NCBI GenBank assembly: GCA_050084515.1
Contig: CM114272.1
Location: forward strand, 60,016,001-60,080,000
Direction: 5' to 3'
Length of the DNA stretch: 64,000 nucleotides
DNA from: Blasia pusilla
Taxonomy: Eukaryota > Marchantiophyta > Marchantiopsida > Blasiales
Shown here: in pieces, positions 46,833 through 58,429 of the stretch
Layout: each line of letters opens with the position of its first letter
Position numbering within the stretch: position 1 is the first letter of the stretch
Program-made: the position numbers and the translations under genes
The notes under the pieces: generated by a model
What the model saw: the letters and a program-made list of their open reading frames with translations, nothing else
Told to the model about the DNA's origin: nothing
Databases searched by the model: none

Positions 46833-47080
46833 CACTAGAAGAAATGGGTGGTTTTTATGACTAGACTTTAAATGACTCACCAAAAGAATGAATCAAATTA
46901 GTACTTAAATGGTTTAGTCATAAAATTTAGGGTCGTACAACTCATCGAGTCATCTCCTTATGACTAAAGAAGTATTCAATACCCACTAGTCACGATGAGT
47001 CAGACTTGTTTCACTCACCTAGTAAAGATGAGTCATAAGCAACGACTCATATGTTTAAATGATTTCATGCTCCCATTTTG
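46833..47080. mobile_element. CACTA-like fragment with left terminus
   Basis: Begins CACTAGAAGAAATGGGTGG and continues TTTTTATGACTAGAC, as the terminus at 62041 does (CACTAGAAGAAATCCCTGGT, then TTTATGACTAGG). ATGACT, GACTCA and AGTCAT words follow to about 47060. No right terminus is visible, so it is a fragment. Confidence 0.55.
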
Positions 47081-47099
47081 AGTAGGATTATTCAGAGTC

Positions 47100-48345
47100 C
47101 TTGTGTCATTTTCATGTTAACATGGAGATATCTTTTCATCCAACCATAAGATGGTGATAAAAGCTAGCACAGGGCTTTGCATTAATTCTCTCTGTTACTA
47201 TACCCCTCGTTGAGGGTGGAGGGTCGAAAAAGAGGTGTCATGATGGGGGAGGAGGGCATTAAGTAGGATTGTTTCGAATCCTTGTTGCAATTTCATGTTA
47301 TTATGGTGTTGATTCTTCTTCCAACCATTGGATGGTCTTGAAAGTTGGCACATGCCTTTTTATTTAATGCCTCCACAATTTCAACGGTTCAGATCTATCC
47401 CATAGCCCTCTATGCTACTACCAAAAATCAAAGTCCTTATTTAGGGATTACGATTTTTAATTCAATGTGTGAGTGATCATTTGAAGTTTTTTCTTCTTCT
47501 CTGTGTTCTTGGGGTTGGGGTGGCTATCTAGGAACCTTTTCTTGTTTTTTCGACTCCTGGTTGAGGGGGGAGGGTAGAAAAAGAGGTGTCATGCAAGTGG
47601 ATGATGGCATTGAGTAGAATTGTCTAAAAGTCATTGTTGCAATTTCATGTTATTATAGTGTTTACTCTTCTTCCAACCATTGGATGGTGGTGAAACTTGG
47701 TACAAGCCTTGCCATTAAATTCTTCCACACGCTTAACAGTTCAGATCTGTCCCTTAAACTTCCATGCTAGTACCAAAAATCAAAGTCCTTATTTAGGGTT
47801 TACGATTTTTAATTCAATGTGTGAGTGGTCATTTGAAGTTTTTTCTTTTGCCTTGTGTTCCTGGGGTTGGGGTTTAGGTGTGGGAAAATTTCCTTGGTTT
47901 TTGGAACCCTCATTGAGGGGGGAGGGTCAAAAAAAGAGCTGTCATGATGGGGGAAGAGGGCATTGAGTAGAATTGTTTTGAGTCGTTGCTGCAATTTCAT
48001 GCTATTATGGTGTTGACTCTTCTTCCAACCATTGGATGGTCTTGAAAGTTGGCACATGCCTTGTTATTTAATGCCTCCACAATTTCAACGGTTCGGATCT
48101 ATCCCGTAGCCCTCTATGCTAGTACCTAAAATCAAAGTCCTTATTTAGGGATTACGATTTTTAACTCAATGTGTGAGTGATCATTTGAAGTTTTTTCTTC
48201 TTCCCTGTGTTCCTGGGGTTGGGGTGGGTATTTAGGAAAATTTTCTTGTTTTTTGGACCCTTGATAGAGAAGGAGGTTTCAAGAAGGAGAAGGAGGGAAT
48301 TGCGTAGGATTGTTTCAAGTCCGTGTGGCAGTTTCATATCATTGA
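47100..48345. repeat. 352-bp tandem repeat, about 3.5 copies
   Basis: TTGCAATTTCATGTTATTAT recurs at 47285 and 47637, with CTGCAATTTCATGCTATTAT at 47989; both periods are 352 bp. A shorter final copy is near 48326. Each unit carries CCAACCATTGGATGG, AACGGTTCAGATCTATCCC, AAATCAAAGTCCTTATTTAG, a GGGGTTGGGG block and GAGGGGGGAGGGTC. Copies differ by a few percent by eye. An 82-codon antisense frame repeats with the unit and is not a gene. Confidence 0.88.
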
Positions 48346-48555
48346 AAAAAATGTTTTTATTGGAATGTATTTTTATCCCATAAATCATGGACACGCATGA
48401 ACACTTACTCCGATTTGAAGCAAGTGTTCGGTACCTATTTTTCCGATGGATGATTTGACAAGATGCTAGGATGCGTATTTACTACCGCCATTTATAACCA
48501 TGTTGATGGAATTGAATAGTTGTCGAGACTCAAAACTCGGTAAGTTATCAAAGGA

Positions 48556-48945
48556 CGTGGGTTCAAAGAAGCAACCTATAGTTGCTTTATCTTCAACAGA
48601 GGTTGAGTATGGATGAGCAACCAATGCAGCATGTGAGGCGGTGTGGCTTCATCGATTACTTGTTGAGATTGGTGTTAGTAACTTAGGACCTAGTGTAATA
48701 TATGTAGACAATATTAGTAGCATCAAGCTTGCTAATAACCCTATGTTTCATGCTCGTACAAAGCATATTGAGGTGCACTATCATTGTATCAGAGAGAAAG
48801 TGCTTGCAAGAGAAATTGATCTTGTGTATATAGGTTTAGATCAGTAAATTGCTGACATCATTACAAAAGCATTGTCTAGAGATAAGTTTGAGATGTTTAG
48901 AAATGATTTAGGCGTTAGAGATATCGATATGAGCTTGAGGGGGAG
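48556..48945 (+). pseudogene. copia RNase H fragment, distinct family
   Basis: Reads S-K-K-Q-P-I-V-A-L-S-S-T-E-V-E-Y, then CEAVWLHRLLVEIGVSNLGP, V-D-N-I-S-S-I-K-L-A-N-N-P and FHARTKHIEVHYHCIREKVL, then A-D-I-I-T-K-A-L-S-R-D-K. These are the last domains of a copia polyprotein. Two stops (near 48614 and 48845) break it. GAGGGGGAG at 48937-48945 is the polypurine tract, followed by an LTR start. The protein differs from the 15655 element, so it is another copia lineage. Confidence 0.85.
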
Positions 48946-48948
48946 TAT

Positions 48949-49250
48949 TGAAGATTGAGTTATAATCAAGCTCATGTGACACTTGAATTGCTATATTTGG
49001 TACTCGCATGAAGTAGGGAAGCTTAATCTTGGTTAATCAGTTAAGCGCGATTATCTTAACTAGGACTAGTTAATCACAGTTAGTATAACTCGAGACTATG
49101 GTTAAGGTTAGGCTTAGGGTTGCTTGTACATACCGTATATAATTGAGAAGGGGACCAGCCTCTACTCATTCTCTTATTGCAAATTTCGTTCTCCATGGTG
49201 GGGTGTGAGTGTGAGAACCGTTTTCCACCAGTTATGGTTCTTTAGCAATT
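48949..49250 (+). repeat. copia 3' LTR (start certain, end approximate)
   Basis: TGAAGATTGAGTTATAATCA follows the polypurine tract. A TATA box (CCGTATATAATTGAG, about 49133-49147) lies inside. The end near 49250 is estimated. Confidence 0.6.
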
Positions 49251-49439
49251 TTTCCATAATTTGTAAGCATGAATTCAAGAAAGTCGAAAACCCATAAATA
49301 TTTTAATTCTCCAGGAATGTCAAAATTGGTGTTATCCAAGGAGATCCAAGATATTAGAGAAGTGAAATAGAGCTTCTGTTTATCTCATCAACATGACCTT
49401 AATAACCACGGTCTTGAAGGGGGAAGAATCAACACGGTT

Positions 49440-50940
49440 AGATGAGGATCTTGCTCATACTATGTGGAGAGGGCCATAAAGATGGAGATTGATGTTATTC
49501 AAAGAAATCAAACTTAAACTTTGGTTGAGAAGCCAAAGGATAGGAAGATAATTTGCACCAAGTGGGTGTACAAGACCAAGTTTAAGTTGATAGTACGTTG
49601 GATAAACTCAAAGTAAAGTTGGTTGCACAAGATCATTCATAAATCAAAGGTTTTGATTACCATAAGACTTTTGGTCCTACTACAAGGATGATAACCATTC
49701 AAATTATTCTAGCAGTAGCCGAAATAAGATGTTGGCCTATTTACCAATACGATGTGGAATCCGGATTTTCAAAATAGAAGTCTGAAGGAGAAGATGTATA
49801 TATCTCAACCACTAGATTTTGAGATACCCAGATTGGAAGAGATAGTATATTTCATCAAGCATTGTTTGGTTGGAAGCAAGCCCCTAGGATATGGCTTCAA
49901 CATTTAAACTCATTCTTCAAAGAAATAGGTTTCACCAAGAGTCCTTTAGAAGCAAATCTAGATGTCTTTTGCAAAGAGGTTATACGCATATTGATTATCC
50001 TTTATGTGGACAATCTCATCATCACGGGAGTCTAGGATAAGAAAATAGAAGAAATGAAAGAATTATTGAAATATGAGTTTGAAATATCAAATTTTGGTCT
50101 TTTCCATCATTTTATCACCTACAAGATTTGGCAAAAATCAAATTAAATTTTTCATTCTTACAAAAAGTATGCTAGAGAGATCTTGAAGGCATTTGGGATG
50201 ACCAGGTGTAAGGAAGTGATCTTGCTAATGGAGGAAGATTTGAAACTCTCAATGGAAGATATTTCACTATTGGTAGATGAAAAGATGTATGGAAGGCTAG
50301 TGGAAAGTTTGATATTTTTGTGTAATAGAAGACCGAGCATTAGTTTAGTTGTGGACATTTTGAGTAGGTTTTGAATTAAGCCTCATGAGAATCATTGGAA
50401 AGCAAGGATGTATGTGTTAAAGTACATTAAAGGCACGATTGACAATGGGATCACCTATGGAGTAGGGATGAAGATAACAAGCTTTTGTGACTCTGATTAG
50501 GTAAGAGACTTAGATTTTCAATGACCTATTCTAGATTATTGCTTTTTTTATAGGATCAAGGGTGGTTTCATGAGTAAGGAAAAAATTACAATGGATCGTT
50601 CTTCTGTTGAGGCAAAGTACTAGGCGGCTTGTTATGCCTCATGTAAAGCACTATGGTTGAGATGGATATTAGAGGATATAGGAGAAGCACCAAAAAGTGT
50701 TATTGTAATGTGATGTGATAATTATAGTTGTATTTTCATAAGATGTAATATTTTGTTTCATATATATTCATATAAAGTACATCGAGATCCAATATCATTT
50801 TTTTTACGATCTAATCGAGAGAGAGGTTTCGAAGTTAGTCTATTGTTTAACAAAAGATCATAGTGTATAAATATTCACCAAAGCTTTAAGTGGAGATCAA
50901 ATTCAATAACATTTAAAGTGTATTGGCATTAGTTGAAGAC
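49440..50940 (+). pseudogene. copia reverse transcriptase and RNase H, heavily decayed
   Basis: Same family as the complete element at 15655-20644 but much older. Readable pieces: LVEKPKDRKIICTKWVYKTK; LAVAEIRCWPIYQYDVESGF; L-Y-V-D-N-L-I-I-T-G, where the catalytic YVDD has lost its last Asp (GAT to AAT); LLMEEDLKLSMEDISLLVDE; and SSVEAKY-stop-AACYASCKALWL. Stops replace the Trp of the R-N-x-T-W-T-L block (TAA), of D-S-D-W (TAG) and of V-M-W-C-D-N (TGA), all G-to-A changes. There are also several frameshifts. Confidence 0.85.
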
Positions 50941-50964
50941 AATAGTCCATTTGAGAGTGGATAA

Positions 50965-51440
50965 TGAGGGCAATCTTGGATTCTCAACCACTTCTTCTTA
51001 TGCATCATTAATCTCATTAGTTCTCTTCCATGAAAAGAAGTCTAGATTGATGGTTCTCACTTGGACATTGAAGGAATCATAATAGTATTATATAGATGAT
51101 TTATGGAGTAGCGTTATTATGATGATATAACCCTATATTACATCACGTTATCCTGTATCTTGATAGAATATAGGATAAGATCATTCTAATAACACTAGTA
51201 TTTTTTGGATGTAAAATTTTCTATTTATAGAAATGAAGAAAATCACTCAAAAGTCCTATTTTCCCAAGTATTCAAATAGTCGAGGAGTCGTAGAAGTAGT
51301 GCATTCTTGTATGTCAAGTTACATCCATATTTAGAGTCCATCGAAGCTCTAATATGTGAGCATAGATAAACTAGATTACTTTGTATCCTCAAGATTTCAT
51401 AATATATTTTAGTGATTTAGTCACATTTTTTATTCTCATA
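50965..51440 (+). repeat. degenerate copia 3' LTR of the same family
   Basis: TTGGATTCTCAACCACTTCT through GATGGTTCTCACTTGGACAT and GGAGTAGCGTTATTATGATG to AGTGATTTAGTCACATTTTT matches the inverse of the 15655-16102 LTR, with numerous C-to-T and G-to-A changes. It ends at the junction with an antisense Helitron fragment. Confidence 0.75.
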
Positions 51441-52015
51441 ATTCTTCCCTACAATGATCTCAACTTCTATGCAATATTTCATGTCATTGAATCCAAAAAT
51501 CATTAATCTAGTCTCGTTTGCTTGTCCTTGCAATCCATTGATGTTTTGTAAAACCATGATTGGTACACCAATCTTCAAACACAAAGGATCTAGATATAGT
51601 TCTAAGGGCAAACATGTATTAAAAAATGTGGTGGAATATATTTGATTATCCCCTTATTTAACATAGAGTGAGCGGTATTATAAGTGTGCTCGTATACATG
51701 CCATATTTTGAATTAGTGAGGAGGAATATTTTATGGTTATCCACATTTTAGAAAAAGGGTTCCCTTATGAACATATGGATAAAAATTATTCCCTCTCCAA
51801 GAAACTATGATATAATGTCAACATTTATATTATCCACATCTCTATTTCTTAGTGGAAAAATAGCCATATCTCTTAAGAAGTCAATATCATGAAATTGGCT
51901 AGAAGATTTTCCATAGACAAGATCAATAAGATTGGATATCTTATTAATTTTAGTAGTTATTTGAGATTGTAATCGTACAAAGTTCTCCATGAGGAGAATG
52001 CAAAGGTACATGATC
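51441..52015 (-). pseudogene. Helitron helicase fragment
   Basis: On the minus strand: ISNLIDLVYGKSSSQFHDID with F-L-R-D-M-A-I, and R-N-R-D-V-D-N-I-N-V-D-I-I-S, then after decayed sequence LCLKIGVPIMVLQNINGLQG and N-E-T-R-L-M-I-F. These match the helicase end of the 9160-14340 Helitron (FHDINFLRD, RNKDVDDIN, LKTGAPIMLQRNMNG). The two are related but clearly diverged copies. Everything before and after is missing; a copia LTR abuts the 3' side. Confidence 0.8.
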
Positions 52016-52496
52016 CTCTCGTACCTCCAATTAATAAAAGCTTGTTGTTAATGAAGGCCATAGTTTGTCTCGGCTTTGCAATGAAGCCACGTAGGGTAGC
52101 TGCTAGTTCGAGCAACGTCGGGCGTCTGACAACCAACGGGTTTAGCATTGGTAGAACGGGAAATTCTTCCGCTGCGAGAGTGCCGTCTAACAGATATCGA
52201 GAGCAAGCATGGGCACAGAAGTCGATTGGGTTTCTTGACGTCATCCGTCCCATAAAAAAGGACGTCCGTTGGAGGGACGAATGTCATAATATCACGGATG
52301 CCATCTCTTGGATGGACGTTCGGACGTCGTCCGTCGTATCCTAGATGGCGTCTCATGATGGACTGTTTTAACTCTCGGACGGCGTTACTCTTCTCGCTTA
52401 GGTTCAGTCGGGATTAGGGAAGCATTAGGAATTATAATTCAAACCTGGAATGGAGCATGGAGAAGAGGGCGAGATCGGAGAGACGTGATTTTCTCC
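52016..52496. other. no gene; GTCCGT-rich patch at about 52245-52345
   Basis: CGTCATCCGTCCC, GGACGTCCGTTGGAGGGACG and GGACGTTCGGACGTCGTCCG are crowded in 100 bp and can fold back locally. The patch is CpG-rich against its surroundings. No element class is evident. Confidence 0.4.
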
Positions 52497-52515
52497 TGCA
52501 GTTTGTACGCAATTA

Positions 52516-52963
52516 GGAGGAGAATCGGATTATTAGTTGATCTAGCTGATTGGCTTTGAAGAAGCATACTTAGTGCGGAGATTGGAACTTGATTACAAGT
52601 TGACATGATCAAACTACAAGCGTGATTAGCAAGCACGCACGCCCTGATAAGCGGCGGATGGTGTCCACTCCCGAATTTTTTCATGTAAGAAAGGAGTTTG
52701 TACATGAGCCTACGAGGAGCATCGAAAAAGAAGCTGATTACAAGCTTAAGGGAGTTCAAAGTGATTTGGAGGAGAAACGGATTATTAGCGTCAGATTTGG
52801 ATGATTAGAAGGAAGAAGCATACTTAGTGCGGAGATTCAAACTTGATTACGAGCCGAAGTGAATGGATTACAAGCCTGATTAGCAAGCGGGCCCTTCTAA
52901 AGGATGGTGTCCACTCCCAAATTTTTTCATGTAAGAACCAAAGTTTGTACGTGAGATTATTTC
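52516..52963. repeat. 252-bp tandem duplication
   Basis: GGAGGAGAATCGGATTATTA at 52516 returns as GGAGGAGAAACGGATTATTA at 52768. Both are followed by AGAAGCATACTTAGTGCGGA, GATTAGCAAGC, GATGGTGTCCACTCCC and TTTTTTCATGTAAGAA. Copies differ by small indels. Confidence 0.8.
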
Positions 52964-53353
52964 AAGAGAAAAATGTGTGTAGCTTGCAATATGTGCGCGT
53001 AGTCAGGAAAAAAATTGCATTATGTGTTCCAACAATATGTAGCAATGTAATCCATATCCTATAGGAATGTGCATTTATAGCAGAAGGTAATATAGTATGT
53101 AGCCGCTATTTGTGCCATAATCGTGCATGGTGAAATATACGGGCTTGGTTCGTAGTCCATGAAAATATCTAAATTATTATGTGCATCAGAAAAAAAAATT
53201 TCTTTTTATGTAGTTTTTCATTTGGTTACGCCTAGGTCAAATGGAAAAAATTCACACCTAAAGCCTAGACTTGAATTGGAGCTACAATCGTTATTCTTGA
53301 AATTTTTATTATTCACCTATTTTTCTGATCTTGATCCTTGAGCAGCTTACAAC

Positions 53354-54420
53354 CATGGTGAAATTCACCAAATATTTTGGTGAATTTGAATGCGATGTAA
53401 TCCAAAACGCTCTCCTTGGTCCTTTCTTGAGCGAACACCTGATTTGGTACGGTGATAGAAAATATTCCTTCAAATGGGGCTGAAGACTTCATTCATGGTG
53501 AAGAACAAAGACCACATTTCCAGACCAGACTTAGGAAAAGGAATATTGACAAATCAGGGAACACACATGTTAGAGCTCGTTAGTGGTGTTCATATGGACC
53601 CTAGGATCATAGGAAATATGTTTGGACCTCTTTGCCCCATGAAGTATTTGATTCAAACCGGTGCTGCAAAGGAGGCAAGGGTAGTGGGCCAGAAAGCCAA
53701 AGTACACGTTTTGGGTTATCTCAGGGACGTGGATGCCAATTCCACTTTGCTGTTATAACCTCAAAGAACCATCTTGGGTGTTCTATATTAAGGCATATGC
53801 ATTCCAAGTATGTGGATAAAGAAGGAAAAATATCTCATGGGGACTTAAACAAGACTGCTGAAATTGCAAATGTAATTGCTGCTCCGAAGTTGAGTTCTCA
53901 TTGTAGGGATTTCGTTGCATGGTTGATGCGAGTGAACGTGAGCCCCTTAAATATCATGAAGGAGCATAAGAGATGGATCCGTGAGCACATTTAGGAAAAT
54001 CCTAATCATGAACAAGCGTGGGGCAAGGATGTTATGCAAAAACCGCTAGATATCCTTAATATCAGGCATTTAATGCAAAGACGCGGAGGGGGGTATGATG
54101 GAACCGATGATGCCACTGCAATCCAACATTGGGTTGGAGCTCATCCTGAAAATGTCATATACTACACGGAGGCCATCTCTCATTTAGGCTAACCTTTCAG
54201 CCTGGTCATTTCTACACCTTGCTTCAGAAACTTTTGCATCTTGGTAACGGTGGAGCCATCTCCATGGATGCCACACATGGCACAAACACATATGAGGTGA
54301 TTTCAGGTCCTTATAACCATAGTATCATTCTCTTAGAGGAGTAGCTAGGCTACATAAGTTCTACGGTGTCATCTGACTACTGCTGCATAATCAGGCTAAA
54401 ATCTGAACATTTGGAATGTT
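53354..54420 (+). pseudogene. MULE-like transposase remnant
   Basis: An N-terminal piece from the ATG at about 53354 reads MVKFTKYFGEFECDVIQNAL. The main piece (53632-53992) has C-Q-F-H-F-A-V-I-T-S-K-N, then HMHSKYVDKEGKISHGDLNK, followed by D-I-L-N-I-R-H-L-M-Q and A-I-Q-H-W-V-G-A-H-P-E-N-V-I-Y-Y. The DDE region then reads FQPGHFYTLLQKLLHLGNGG with A-I-S-M-D-A-T-H-G-T-N-T-Y. The M-D-A-T-x-x-T-N-x-Y motif carries the first catalytic Asp of MULE-type and FAR1/ZSWIM-related transposases. TAG at about 53992 and TAA near 54190, plus frame changes, break it. The rest of the catalytic domain is not readable. Confidence 0.6.
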
Positions 54421-55261
54421 GTGTTCACTTTAATAGGGGGCTAGTATTTAGGCAGGAGAGTAAGAGAGGAGAGGAAGAGAGGAAGAGAGAAGAGTCTCTC
54501 TTCAAGAAAAGGGCAGAATCCGCCTCCTCTCTTCAAATTTTTTTTACACTTTTGAAATTTTTGTTTGCTTTCAAATTCATGAAATTTTTAGAAGAGAGTA
54601 GCAAGTGGACCATATTCGGGCCTTAACTAGCCTTCTTTTTCCAGGCTTGGAAAAAGAAGTAGACATCAGAAGACCACTGCAAAAATCCTTCCATCACTCT
54701 CCATGTGAGCCCAATTTGATTCACATTGCCTGTCTAAGCCAGCTCTACAATAAGCCGGGCTAAGGGATATAATTGTTGGAGGACCATCGCCAGATAATTT
54801 GACCAGAAGTAGAAATTTCATCTCAATGAAAGGTTCAAATAAAGACTATGACTATGGTGTCAATAGACTCCTGTGCCCTTCAAGGTTTAACTTCTCAGAA
54901 GATGTGGTTGACATTATGGACTGTTGACTCTTCATGCAAAAGGCATTAAATATCCCATCCGACCAATACTCATCCATGAGAGATTTTCCACAAGAGAATA
55001 AATCACTCATCACTGATGGTAGCCAAAGACTTTCATGACAACATTGGATGATGTTGGCTCATGAATGGGTGCATGAAGTGTACCATGGACTGCTGTACGT
55101 TTGACAACTTGATTTCACCATTCTCTCAGCCATTGAGAAATGTATGCATGAAGAAGAAAATGTGATCGGACTGAGAAGACCATTGAAGCAAAAGGTTGAT
55201 AGTCTTCAGGAGTAAAGAGGAACTAATGCATCCATGTCCATTCATTCAGACCCTAAGTGTT
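54421..55261. other. no gene recognised
   Basis: About 840 bp between the MULE-like remnant and the first palindrome array. A partly open plus-strand frame near 54770-55020 (V-G-G-P-S-P-D-N-L-T-R) is not recognised. Confidence 0.4.
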
Positions 55262-55641
55262 GGAATCCGACAGGTTGCACCCCTTGCAGCCTGTCAGCAT
55301 TAGCCGACAGTTTACAACTCTTGCAACCCGTCGGAATCTAACGGGTTGCAAGACTGATGTCTCTTGTTTAGGTTCTCTTGCAACCCATCCGACTCCGACG
55401 GGTTGGTTGTAATGGGATTGTCTGTACAAAAAAATTATACTCTTCAGTTGGAATGGGTCTCAACCTTTTGGAATCGAACGGGTTAGCAACATGTCTAACC
55501 AAAGGTTAGAATCCAAGGAAGCAAGCACACCACAACAAAAGAATTGAAGGTTAAAAATTGCTCTTTGTAGAGTGAAAGACATTGGTTAAAATTTAAATGC
55601 TAGAAGACATTAGGCAACCCATCGATTTCCGACGCGTTGCA
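55262..55641. repeat. palindrome array A (downstream of the methyltransferase-like gene)
   Basis: About six degenerate copies of a palindrome whose half-site is TTGCAACCCGTCGGA. The best copy is at 55321-55351 and others lie near 55284-55315, 55379-55407, 55461-55490 and 55611-55641. Several have lost part of one arm. It lies on the 3' side of the minus-strand gene. Confidence 0.75.
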
Positions 55642-55996
55642 ATAGCAGAAAAAGCCTCATGCCAATATCAAACTGTGATAAAAAAATAACATCAGACCAT
55701 AAGCGTGAAGAGAATTGGGTGCGTTTAAAAATCCACTTTATTTAAAATCATTTTTGAATCAGTTATTTACATCTGATTTCTTGAACAAGAAAATCTAGTC
55801 TATGATCTCGTCAACCTTGTCATCTACAAAAATGTTTCTAAGTCTTGCTGGTTCCTCTACAAGAGATTTCTCAAGGCTAGTCAATAGCTCCTCTACACGA
55901 TTGTAGATTGGAATTGAGAAGGAAGGAGGATGCAAGAGCCTTGTCCCACTGGGAACCCCGTATCTGTCCCATGTGATCCCAGATGAGTCCCAACGC

Positions 55997-56113
55997 CTGC
56001 TCCCAAAATTGATTTTGCAAATAGAAACCCAAGGAAATCAATATTTGCTCCTATCTTGGGAACCAACACATCTCAACTCCAAAATGCTTCAAATCCAGGG
56101 CACCAACACTCAC
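55997..56113 (-). other. probable intron 2 of the methyltransferase-like gene (117 bp)
   Basis: Donor GTGAGT at 56113 follows S-D-D-E; acceptor GGGAGCAG ends at 55997. Splicing restores G-A-G and continues as R-W-D-S-S-G-I-T-W-D-R-Y-G-V-P in the only long open frame downstream. Confidence 0.5.
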
Positions 56114-56626
56114 TCTTCATCATCCGACAGCTCCTCCTGAATCACCACTCGCCTCGCCATGCCGATTTTTGGGATCACTAGTAGTGAGGATGGAGTCACA
56201 ACTAGTGGCTCTAGCCTAGGTTCCTTTGTCCGAGCAGGCGACTTGTAGATGCCAATCATCCTCTCGTAGTCTGACTTTGCCTCCCAAAAAAGTGCAAACT
56301 AGGTGCTCCTAGACTCAAGGCAAAGAATGTTTTAGCCACTCTGCCAAGCAGCTCTAACACTTGGCACAGAAGACAGAAAGACCCACCAAATCAAGCACCA
56401 AATCACTTGGCCTCGAACACATCTCCATGAGGGTCTGCATGAGTGCGGGTTATTTTTCCCTCCCTTCAAGCGGAGGCACCCCTTCCTCGACAACGATTCC
56501 CGAGGGTGAATTCGAGAGGCTGTTCAAAGTGTATCCATCTGAACCTAGATCAATGGGATCCTGTACCTCAAAAACCTTGAACCTGTGCTCTGGTCTGACA
56601 AAACCAAACATGTAGGAGTATTCGAT

Positions 56627-57108
56627 CTGCAAAAAACACCCGAAAAAAAAAGCTTAGAATCGATGGGAGGAAGAGGTCTTCAAGGAGCAACCTAACGGAA
56701 TCCGACGGGTTGCAAATGAAAGATGTCACCGAGGAAATTTGCTTTTAGGGGACCTAGAGCATTCAAACGCTTTGATCACTAACCGTGGATGCCCAAAGTG
56801 TTACCCATATGCAACCTGTTAGAATCTGAAGGGTTGCTCGATACCCCCAGAACCCGACGAGCGGGTGCTACACCTTGTCGAAGACCGACGGGTTGCATAT
56901 GGGTAACACTTTGGGTGCTACAACTCGTCGGCCTCCGATGGGTTTCAAGGGTTAGAACAAGGCCTGTTAGGGTGGGTCCTACAACCCGTTGGACTCTGAT
57001 AGGTTGCAAAATACAACCCAGAGAGGTAGTGGGTCCTACAATTCGTCGGACTCCGATGGGTTGCACGAAAGAAAGAAAACACTTGCAGGTTTAAGTTATC
57101 GAACTTAC
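56627..57108 (-). other. probable intron 1 of the methyltransferase-like gene (482 bp), holding palindrome array B
   Basis: The donor GTAAGT (57108-57103) is a perfect consensus and the acceptor TTTTTTGCAG ends at 56627. The exon after it opens IEYSYMFGFVRPEHRFKVFE. Nearly the whole intron is palindromic repeat. Confidence 0.55.
56687..57065. repeat. palindrome array B (intronic)
   Basis: Copies at about 56687-56714, 56810-56836, 56869-56897, 56919-56947, 56979-57008 and 57036-57064. Spacing among the last four is 50-60 bp. The cores read CCGTCGGACTCCGACGG with one to four changes. Inside lies a perfect 25-bp inverted repeat: CCCAAAGTGTTACCCATATG (from 56792) and its reverse complement ending at 56915. 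Confidence 0.8.
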
Positions 57109-58429
57109 CAAGGTTTGGTTTGAAGCCGACCTTAGTGGGTAGTTGTTCTTCACTACCCAAGTTGCACGATTTGCCACTTCAATGATCGCTTCACGCACTG
57201 CAAGTTGCAGAGCTCATCCTCGCTTCCTCGGGTGAGAACCAACAAACATCCCGTGTCACTAATATATGCGTTGGCAAAGGAGAACATCAATGCGATCTGA
57301 ACACATGTGAATGGAGTGTTCCAATTGGAGACTATGTCACGTGGATTTTCTACCCACAATCTGAGCCCCCATGGTAGATTAGCAATGAGGAGGTCAACTG
57401 CAACCTCCTCAGGTACCCCATTGATGGTCCACGGGGCATGGCCGCTTCACAGAAGCTTACGTCCCAAGAGTGTCAGCTTCTACAATGCACGCATGGACTC
57501 TTGTGTTGAGAACTTCTCCAATTCTTCCTGCACCAATGTCTGATACACCAAGATGGTGATTTTTGATGCTCCATCCAAGTGCTTCCCCAATGAGGAGGGA
57601 GTACAGACAACATTCTTGTCCCCCCCCCCCTCAGAGGAACCGTGTGTCTCCCTCTTCCGCTTCTCGCGAGTGGGGTGCTTGCTTGTTGGGGTCTCCTTGA
57701 CATCAAAATCCATTGGATTTGGTTTGGGGGCCTCCCATAGCCATCCTCCTAGTCTTGATGATCCTGCTTTGGATGGTTTGTGGGCCTTTACCTTGGATTT
57801 CAACCCTGCAGTCGACTTGTCTTTTGCCGTGACTATTTTTGATAAAATCTCCGTCGCCTCAATCGCTTGTGCCTCGACTCCTTTGAAGTTCTCCTCAGTC
57901 TTAAAGATGTTTGGGATGTCCTCCTCGCCAGCAGCTAGCGCATGGTACAAGTCTCGCATTATTGGGTCAGTGAGCTCATGGGGGTCGTTGAAGTCCAACC
58001 AAATTGGACAGTTGAGCACTTCCCAAGGGCTCATCTCGAGGGCCATGTCCACGTTGTACATGGAGAATCCTTCGCCATCCGGAGTATCTGCCCATAGCTT
58101 GAGCACTGCCAGAAACTTCCTCTATGTTCTTGCGTTCACACAGGTGGTCAAGAAATTGAACAACATCCTCTGCGTAGCTCGATGGCGGGATGAATTGGAA
58201 ACTTGATCTTGAAGCTCCTTCTTCATTTTGGTGAAGTCCCGTTTCTTCATGTCGCTTATCTCCTCGTTGACATCCTCCTACGGCAGAATCTGGTTCTTGA
58301 ACATCGTCTTGAAATCCGGGTTCTTTTCCGGCTTATCCTAGATGTCATTTAACCACAACTCGAACTCCTCCGCCGATTCGAGGCTAGCCTCCTCGGGAAC
58401 CGGCTGAATTCATTAGGGTTTTAGGGTTA

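Noticed and set aside
57553-58206. Plus-strand frame of 217 codons opposite the methyltransferase-like gene
   Set aside because: It is the antisense shadow of a frame that runs 58405-57153 with consistent family-like motifs and splice sites; the plus frame shows none.
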